Positions 20,966-26,249 of a stretch of 26,249 bases of DNA are shown piece by piece. Position 1 is the stretch's first letter, and each line of letters opens with the position of its first letter. The notes under the pieces were generated by a model that was given only the letters and a program-made list of their open reading frames with translations, searched no databases and was not told where the DNA came from. Origin of the DNA: JBFWQM01 sp050249455 (GTDB lineage: Bacteria > Pseudomonadota > Alphaproteobacteria > MPNO01 > VGEU01); contig JBFWQM010000054.1 of assembly GCA_050249455.1 (NCBI GenBank), positions 1 through 26,249 on the forward strand, given 5' to 3'. The position numbers and the translations under genes are program-made.

Positions 20966-23900
20966 ATGCCGGCCTTCCGACCGCGCCCGTTCCCGTCGTG
21001 CCTGGCCCTCGCCTTGGCCGGCACGCTGGCGGCCAGCGGGGCGGCGGCCGCGACGGACACGGGGCCCGCGGCCGCGGCGCTGACCCTTCGCGCCGACGCG
21101 GCGCAGCCGGCCGCGAGCCGGCTGATCGTTGCGGCGCCGACGCAGGCGACGGTGCAGGACCTTTCGCTCGTCACGACGTCCGACGAGCGGATCGAACTGC
21201 TGCTGAGCGACGGCACCGCGATCTCGCTGTGGGGCGACAGCGCCGTGGTGGTGGAGAGTTTCGGCGACGGCAAGCTCGCGCTGCGGCTGGTCCGCGGCAC
21301 GGTCCGCGTCGTCGCCAGCCCGCGGACCGACACGACCGTCGCCGGCCCCGCCGGCGTCGCGCAGCTCGCCCCCGGCGGCGCCGCGCTGCTCGATTCCGCC
21401 GCCGGCGCGATGCGCAGCGTGCTCCTGTTCGGCCCCGGGATGTCGGTCGCGCAGGCCGGTGCAGACGCGCGCATCGTGCGGCCCGGCTTCGCCGTCGCGT
21501 CCGACGCCCGCGGCATCGCCGGCAGCCCCACGGCGGCCGAGCCGGCGTGGCTCGCCGCCCGGCTCGCGTCGCTCGCCTTTCCGGCCGGCAGCGGCTTCGC
21601 GGTGAGCGAAGCCGACGTGGTCACGGCGTCGCCTGCCGCGGGTCCCCCCGCCGCGGGCGTCCCGGCCGCGGCGGGCGAGCCGGCGAAGACGTTCGATCAA
21701 AGCGAAGTGCGCCAGAACCAGGCTGCGGCGCCCGCGCCGATCGGTCCCGAAACGCCGGCGCTCGCGCCTGCAGCCCCGTCCACGCCGGCGCCGAACCCGA
21801 CGCCTGCACCGCCGACCACGGTCGACACGACGCCGCCGGTACCGACGACCCCGACCGCCCCGACGATTCCCGTCGCGCCGACCAGCCCCACGACGCCGAC
21901 CACGCCTAGCGTCGTGGTCCCGCCCGCGCCGCCGCCGCCGCCGCCGGAGCTCAAGCTGTCGTTCGGCCAGCCGCTCGACAACACCGGCGGCCAGCCGCTC
22001 CCGCCGGTGCAGTACATCAGCGCGCTCAACATCACCAGCGGCTCGCAGAGCGGCGCGGTCGGCTTCACCCGGTTCAGCGTGCCGCTGCATTTCGCGCACG
22101 TCGCGCCGTGGATGGAGGACCTAGTCGCCGCCGACGCCGGCGCGTCGCCGATCGTGCGCGACCGCGATCCGCGGCTGGCCGGCGCCGCCAGCGTGCAGAT
22201 CGACGAAAGCTACGTCATCGCGTTCGGTATCGGGACAGCCACCATCGACTCCGCACGCATGCTTCTCGGCGCCCCCATCGGCGTGACGGTGGTCAACGCC
22301 GAGATCGATTTCTTCCTGGGCGGCGGCGGCAGCCTGCGCAGCGGCACGCACGACTTCCGCGTCGGCTTCACCGGCCGCGGCGCCGGGCAGGTCGTGCCGG
22401 GCGACCCGGACGCCTTCCGCGTCGTGGAGAGCACGCGGCGCACCTTCTACGCGGTCGGCCCGACCACCGTGACCAACGAGGCGCCGGTCTACTTCATGGC
22501 GGCGAGCGTCACGGACCGGCTGCTCGACCTGAAGACCGATCCCAACGACCCGCTGGCCGAGATCCTGCTGCAAGAGCAGGGGCCGTTCCGCACGTTCTAC
22601 TTCGGCGGCCTTCGCACCCCCGATGCCGGCGACTGGTTCACCGGCGGCTTCCACGTCACCCGCTACACCGACTACCTGTCGCTGCCGCTGAATGCGACAG
22701 ACGTCAACACCGCCGGGTTCATCCCCGGCTCGCTGCGCATCGTCGCGCCGGCGCTGTCGGCCGACACCCAGTTCCTGGTCGCCGCGCCGGCCGCGGGCGC
22801 GCCCGCCGGCGCCGCCACCGTGGGCCTGCGCGCGGCGCTGCAGTTCGCCGGCGCCGGCGCGACGCAGCAATCGGTCATCAACGTGGCGGTCGGCGACGTG
22901 GCTGCGACGGCCAACGACCGGTCGTTTGCCGGCGCCAGCGTGGGCTCGGCCCGGCGCGGCGGCGGCGAAGGCTCCACCGCCTTCCAGTCAGGCCTCGCGA
23001 CGGTGGCGGTGTGGGACGCCGACGGGCCGATCTCGATGTTCGGGCCGACGCACGGTTCCGGTGCGCCGTCGCACTTCGTGCTCAGCCAGGGCGACACCGA
23101 CGGGTCGATCGCGCCGCTCGGCGCCGCGCCGGCCATCTACGGCATCGAGAGCGTGATGAAGGCGACCGCGGCCGATGCCGGGGCCGTCGCCGATTTCGCC
23201 GGTGCCGCGGCCGGCCGCGCCACGGCGCCGCCGCGCCAGCTCACCGGCTATGCCGGCGCCATCGTCGAAAGCCTGCCCGGCGGCGGCGGCGACGGGCTGC
23301 GCATCTACGGCCTCACCACCGCCGCGCCGGCCGACGTCGCCGTCACCCTGGACCCGGCGCGCAACCGCGCCGCCGCCACGTTCAGCCTGACCGGAACGGC
23401 GATCGGCGCGCCGGTCGACGGCGCCGACGCGGCGCAGTTCAGCTTCGGCGGCGCCGGCTCCGCCTACGTCACCGGCACGACCTTCGCCGCGCTGGGCGCG
23501 CCGGCCGCGATCGGCGGCAGTGCCGCCGGCGGCACCGCCGCGATGGTCAGCGGCGAGCCGCTGCGCGCGGCGCTGCCGAACAACACGGCGCTGGTCGAGC
23601 CCAGCGAATACCTGCAATGGGGCCTGTGGCTGGCCGATGCGACGACGGCGGGCAACCGGCGCGACCACGTCCACCTCGGCTCCTGGGTCGCCGGCGAGGC
23701 GACGCCCGTCAGCGCGCTCAACGGCCTCGCCGGGCAGAACGTGGTCGCGCAGTACGGCGGCCACGCCATCGGCAATGTCTTCAGCCAGGCCGCCGGGGCG
23801 CTCTACACCGCGGTCGGCCAGTTCGACGCAACGGTCTCCTTCGCCCAGCGCCGGGTCGAGGCGTCGATGAGCTTCGACGGGCGCGCGCTCGGCGGCGGCC

Positions 23901-24091
23901 TCGACTACCAGGGCGGCAGCAGCCGCTTCCAGGGACCGGTCGCCGGCAGCGGCCTCACCGGCACCCTGCGCGGCAGCTTCTTCGGGCCGCAGGCGCAGGC
24001 GATCGGCGGCGCGTTCAGCCTGCAGAACGCGCCCGACGCCGCGTCGGTCTACCGTGCGGAAGGGACGTTCGCGGCGACGCGCAAGAACTGA
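20966..24091 (+). CDS. Large exported FecR-domain protein with C-terminal TbpB-like barrel: probable SLAM cargo
   Basis: 1041 residues from ATG 20966 (AGGAGA upstream). The signal peptide is about residues 1-29, with no lipobox at the cleavage site, so the product should be soluble in the periplasm or secreted. A FecR-like beta domain spans about 55-165 (LLLSDGTAISLWGDSAVVVE, LALRLVRGTVRVVAS, VAGPAGVAQLAPGGAALLDS). A Pro/Thr/Ala-rich linker follows (about 255-329, ending PPPPPPE). The middle (330-880) is beta-rich, Gly/Ala-rich and unassigned. From EYLQWGLW (881-888) to the end is a TbpB-like eight-strand barrel with the signature GSFFGPQAQAIGGAF (1003-1017), seen in transferrin-binding-protein-type SLAM substrates. 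The mature protein contains no cysteine, as is common for outer-membrane-translocated proteins. Its place beside a SLAM gene makes it the likely substrate. Ligand unknown. Confidence 0.85.
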   Translation: MPAFRPRPFPSCLALALAGTLAASGAAAATDTGPAAAALTLRADAAQPAASRLIVAAPTQATVQDLSLVTTSDERIELLLSDGTAISLWGDSAVVVESFGDGKLALRLVRGTVRVVASPRTDTTVAGPAGVAQLAPGGAALLDSAAGAMRSVLLFGPGMSVAQAGADARIVRPGFAVASDARGIAGSPTAAEPAWLAARLASLAFPAGSGFAVSEADVVTASPAAGPPAAGVPAAAGEPAKTFDQSEVRQNQAAAPAPIGPETPALAPAAPSTPAPNPTPAPPTTVDTTPPVPTTPTAPTIPVAPTSPTTPTTPSVVVPPAPPPPPPELKLSFGQPLDNTGGQPLPPVQYISALNITSGSQSGAVGFTRFSVPLHFAHVAPWMEDLVAADAGASPIVRDRDPRLAGAASVQIDESYVIAFGIGTATIDSARMLLGAPIGVTVVNAEIDFFLGGGGSLRSGTHDFRVGFTGRGAGQVVPGDPDAFRVVESTRRTFYAVGPTTVTNEAPVYFMAASVTDRLLDLKTDPNDPLAEILLQEQGPFRTFYFGGLRTPDAGDWFTGGFHVTRYTDYLSLPLNATDVNTAGFIPGSLRIVAPALSADTQFLVAAPAAGAPAGAATVGLRAALQFAGAGATQQSVINVAVGDVAATANDRSFAGASVGSARRGGGEGSTAFQSGLATVAVWDADGPISMFGPTHGSGAPSHFVLSQGDTDGSIAPLGAAPAIYGIESVMKATAADAGAVADFAGAAAGRATAPPRQLTGYAGAIVESLPGGGGDGLRIYGLTTAAPADVAVTLDPARNRAAATFSLTGTAIGAPVDGADAAQFSFGGAGSAYVTGTTFAALGAPAAIGGSAAGGTAAMVSGEPLRAALPNNTALVEPSEYLQWGLWLADATTAGNRRDHVHLGSWVAGEATPVSALNGLAGQNVVAQYGGHAIGNVFSQAAGALYTAVGQFDATVSFAQRRVEASMSFDGRALGGGLDYQGGSSRFQGPVAGSGLTGTLRGSFFGPQAQAIGGAFSLQNAPDAASVYRAEGTFAATRKN

Positions 24092-24114
24092 TCCGGCCGC
24101 GGGAGGGGCCGCCG

Positions 24115-26249
24115 ATGCGCCGACCGATCCGCATTCTCGCCGCGGCCGTCGCGCTCGCGTGCGCCGCCGGATCCGCGACGGCGCAGCAGCCGGTGCCGTC
24201 GGCCGAGGCGATCACCCATCTCTACCAGGAGGCGAGACGGGAGTCCGCCGCCGGGCGCCACGACCGCGCCGAGGTCCTGCTGACCGACGCGGTGGCGCAG
24301 GCGGCGCGGCTCTACGGACCGGCCCACGCCCATGTCGGGGTGCTGCTGGAGAACCTCGCCGGGGTGCAGGAGGAGGCGGGCCGCCTTGCCGCGGCGGCGG
24401 CGAGCCTGCGGCGTTCGGCCGACGTGCTGCGCCAGGCAGCCGGCGCCGACAGCATCGAGTATTTCACGGTCGCCGCGCGCCTGGGATCGGTGCTGATGCG
24501 CATCGGCAGGATGGCGGAGGCCGAAGCGCCGCTGGCCGCGGCCTATGACGGCGTGCGCCGGCTTTCGAGCGACTCGCATCCGGGCCTCGTGCGCATCGCG
24601 CGCGACCTGGCCTGGCTCTACCGCGACACGGCCGCGTTCGACAAGGCGGCGGCGGTGCAGGATTTCCTGCTGCCCCTGGTCGAACGGCTGTACGGCCGCG
24701 ACAGCGCCGACTTCGTCCGTGCGCTGGCCGAGGACGCCGAAGGCCGGGTCACGCTCGGCCGCATCGCCGAGGCGGAGGCGACGATCCGGCGCGCGCTGCA
24801 GATCGCCGACGCGATCCCATCGCTCGCCGCCGACGTGCGCACCGGGCTCGAAACCGCCGAGACGTCGGTGTTCGTCGCCGCGGGCGAGCTGCGCCGGGCG
24901 GTGGCGCAGCAGCGCGCGGTGACGGCGCGGCTGGGCGACCGCCGCGACGGCGTGGCGCTCAACGCCCGCTATCACCTGGGACTGGCGGAGTGGAATGCCG
25001 GCAACCACGCCGAGGCGTGGCGGCAGTTCGACGCCGTCGCGGCCGGCTATGCGCGCCACGCGAGCGCGGCGCACCCGGTGCTCGCGCGGATCGCGCTGGC
25101 GCGGGCGCAGATCGAGGCGCGGCTGGGCCACGGCGACCGCGCGCTGCAGCACGGCAACCGCGCGCTGGCGATCGCGGCGCAGAGCTACGGCGAGGGTTCG
25201 GCGCGGATGGCGATGTTCCGCATCGAGGTGGCGGCCCTGCTCGCCGACCAGGGCCACGACGCGGCGGCGACGGCGGCGTTCGAGGCCGCGCTCGCCGTGC
25301 TGACGCGGTCGCCCGCCGAATACGGACGCCACATCGTGACCGGGCGCGTCCTGCACGGGAAGGCGGACCTGCGCGCCGGCCGGTTCGCGGACGCCGCGGC
25401 GCGCTTCGACCGGGCGCTGGCGGACAGCCGGGCGATCCCCGGCTATCCGCCGGCCGGCACGGCTGAGATCCTGGTCCGCCGGGCCCAGGCGCTGGCCGGG
25501 CTCGGCCGGCTGGAGGAGGCGGCGGCGGCGGCACGCGAATCGGCGCGGCTGCGGACCGCCATGGGCGCCGCGGGGACCGGCCTGCTGGGCGAAAGCCTGC
25601 ACATGCTTGCCGGCATTCTGCGCGACCTCGGCCAGGCGGACGAAGCACGCGCGACGGCGCTGCGCGCGCTCAACCTGTTCGACGAACGGCGCTTCGCCCT
25701 GCTGGACGACCCGTCGGCGGCGGCGGAGCGCGATACGCGGCAGGGCGGCGACATCGTGCGGCGCTACCTGGCGATCGAAACCGCCGCCGGCGGACGCGAC
25801 GAGGACATGCTGTTCCGCGCGCTCCAGCTTGCCAACGACACCGCCGTTGCGCGCACCGTCAGCCGGGTCGCGGCGCGGCTTTCGGCCGGCGCCGGCGCGG
25901 GCGGCCTGGCGGAGCTGCTGCGCGACCTGCAGGACGACGTCACACAGTACCGCGCGGCGGAAGAGCTGCGCGCGCGCCAGGACGCCGCCGGCGCCAGCAC
26001 CGCCGCGCTCGACGATCGGCTGATGCGGCTGCGGACGTCGCTGGACGCGCGCCGCGGCGCGCTGCAGCAGCGATTCCCGGAATTCATCGACCTCCTGCGC
26101 CCGCTGCCGCTGCCTCTGGCTGGGGTGCAGGCGCTGCTGTCGGACGACGAGGCGCTTTTCGTCAGCGTCGCCGGCGAGGGCGGGACCCACGTCGCGCTGG
26201 TGCGCCGCCAGGCGGCGCGGCTGTGGCTGTCGCCGCTGCCGCCGGCGGA
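24115..26249 (+). CDS. Exported TPR-CHAT (caspase HetF associated with TPRs) protein, 3' end outside window
   Basis: 711 residues are open to the window end. ATG 24115 follows GGGAGGGG and lies 23 bases after the cargo gene, so they are one operon. The signal peptide MRRPIRILAAAVALACAAGS ends near ATA/QQ (23/24). Residues about 30-560 are repeated TPR-like helices (ITHLYQEARRESAAGRHDRA; FVRALAEDAEGRVTLGRIAE; ARMAMFRIEVAALLADQGHD). From about 603 a coiled region (ELLRDLQDDVTQYRAAEELR) leads to FPEFIDLLRPLPLPLAGVQA followed by LLSDDEALFVSV, the classic entry to a CHAT protease domain. The catalytic His and Cys would lie beyond 26249 and cannot be checked. CHAT proteins are caspase-fold peptidases that often act on a specific partner. 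Export and operon position suggest it processes or senses the cargo, SLAM or their ligand. Confidence 0.85.
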   Translation, partial: MRRPIRILAAAVALACAAGSATAQQPVPSAEAITHLYQEARRESAAGRHDRAEVLLTDAVAQAARLYGPAHAHVGVLLENLAGVQEEAGRLAAAAASLRRSADVLRQAAGADSIEYFTVAARLGSVLMRIGRMAEAEAPLAAAYDGVRRLSSDSHPGLVRIARDLAWLYRDTAAFDKAAAVQDFLLPLVERLYGRDSADFVRALAEDAEGRVTLGRIAEAEATIRRALQIADAIPSLAADVRTGLETAETSVFVAAGELRRAVAQQRAVTARLGDRRDGVALNARYHLGLAEWNAGNHAEAWRQFDAVAAGYARHASAAHPVLARIALARAQIEARLGHGDRALQHGNRALAIAAQSYGEGSARMAMFRIEVAALLADQGHDAAATAAFEAALAVLTRSPAEYGRHIVTGRVLHGKADLRAGRFADAAARFDRALADSRAIPGYPPAGTAEILVRRAQALAGLGRLEEAAAAARESARLRTAMGAAGTGLLGESLHMLAGILRDLGQADEARATALRALNLFDERRFALLDDPSAAAERDTRQGGDIVRRYLAIETAAGGRDEDMLFRALQLANDTAVARTVSRVAARLSAGAGAGGLAELLRDLQDDVTQYRAAEELRARQDAAGASTAALDDRLMRLRTSLDARRGALQQRFPEFIDLLRPLPLPLAGVQALLSDDEALFVSVAGEGGTHVALVRRQAARLWLSPLPPA

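Noticed and set aside
20966..21060. Cys12 of the cargo protein as a lipobox cysteine
   Set aside because: It lies before the hydrophobic core of the signal peptide (PFPSCLAL), not at its end, so it does not fit a lipoprotein site.
21720..21955. Pro/Thr-rich stretch as a tandem DNA repeat or CRISPR-like array
   Set aside because: It is coding low-complexity linker without regular repeat units or spacers.
24049..26190. A 713-codon minus-strand frame opposite the TPR-CHAT gene
   Set aside because: Arg/Gln/His-rich shadow sequence. The plus-strand frame has a signal peptide, ribosome site, TPR pattern and CHAT entry.

Overview
The window is very G+C rich, with strong third-position G/C bias, long antisense shadow frames, and GTG and TTG starts beside ATG. 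Its gene families are a branched-chain-amino-acid-type ABC importer, a Bug/TctC solute receptor, a luciferase-like monooxygenase, a PHBH-type flavin hydroxylase and an extradiol dioxygenase. Together they suggest a free-living, metabolically versatile alphaproteobacterium (Rhodospirillales-like or similar). This placement is inferred from style, not from a marker gene. No RNA gene, integrase, transposase or CRISPR array was seen.

Left block (1-6385): the 3' part of a metal-dependent amidohydrolase converges on a six-gene leftward operon. In transcription order the operon is luciferase-like flavin monooxygenase, periplasmic binding protein, LivH, LivM, LivG, LivF. The four transporter genes are joined by 4-8 bp overlaps. 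A perfect 11-bp hairpin separates the binding-protein gene from livH. This looks like a catabolic uptake and oxidation unit for an unidentified small molecule.

Middle block (6704-12760): an exported caspase-like protein, a stand-alone MetE-C-like methyltransferase, an SbmA/YddA-type ABC half-transporter whose ATPase motifs are destroyed, and a cytoplasmic GH1 beta-glycosidase. Block 12898-19412: an alpha/beta hydrolase, a Bug receptor, a flavin aromatic hydroxylase, a translationally coupled RuBisCO-like protein and cupin pair, and a type I extradiol dioxygenase cut by an assembly gap. The hydroxylase, dioxygenase and hydrolase could form a meta-cleavage route. The RuBisCO-like/cupin pair resembles the known pair of the methylthioadenosine-isoprenoid shunt. 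Both roomy convergent junctions hold palindromic repeats.

A run of exactly 100 N (19413-19512) separates this from the right block (19513-26249). That block appears to be one operon: a SLAM-type outer-membrane translocator (TPR plus beta-barrel), a 1041-residue exported protein with a FecR-like domain, a Pro/Thr-rich linker and a C-terminal TbpB-like barrel, and an exported TPR-CHAT protein that runs off the window. I read it as a candidate SLAM (type XI-like) secretion system with its own cargo and a caspase-fold partner. It is the strongest candidate here for an undescribed system.
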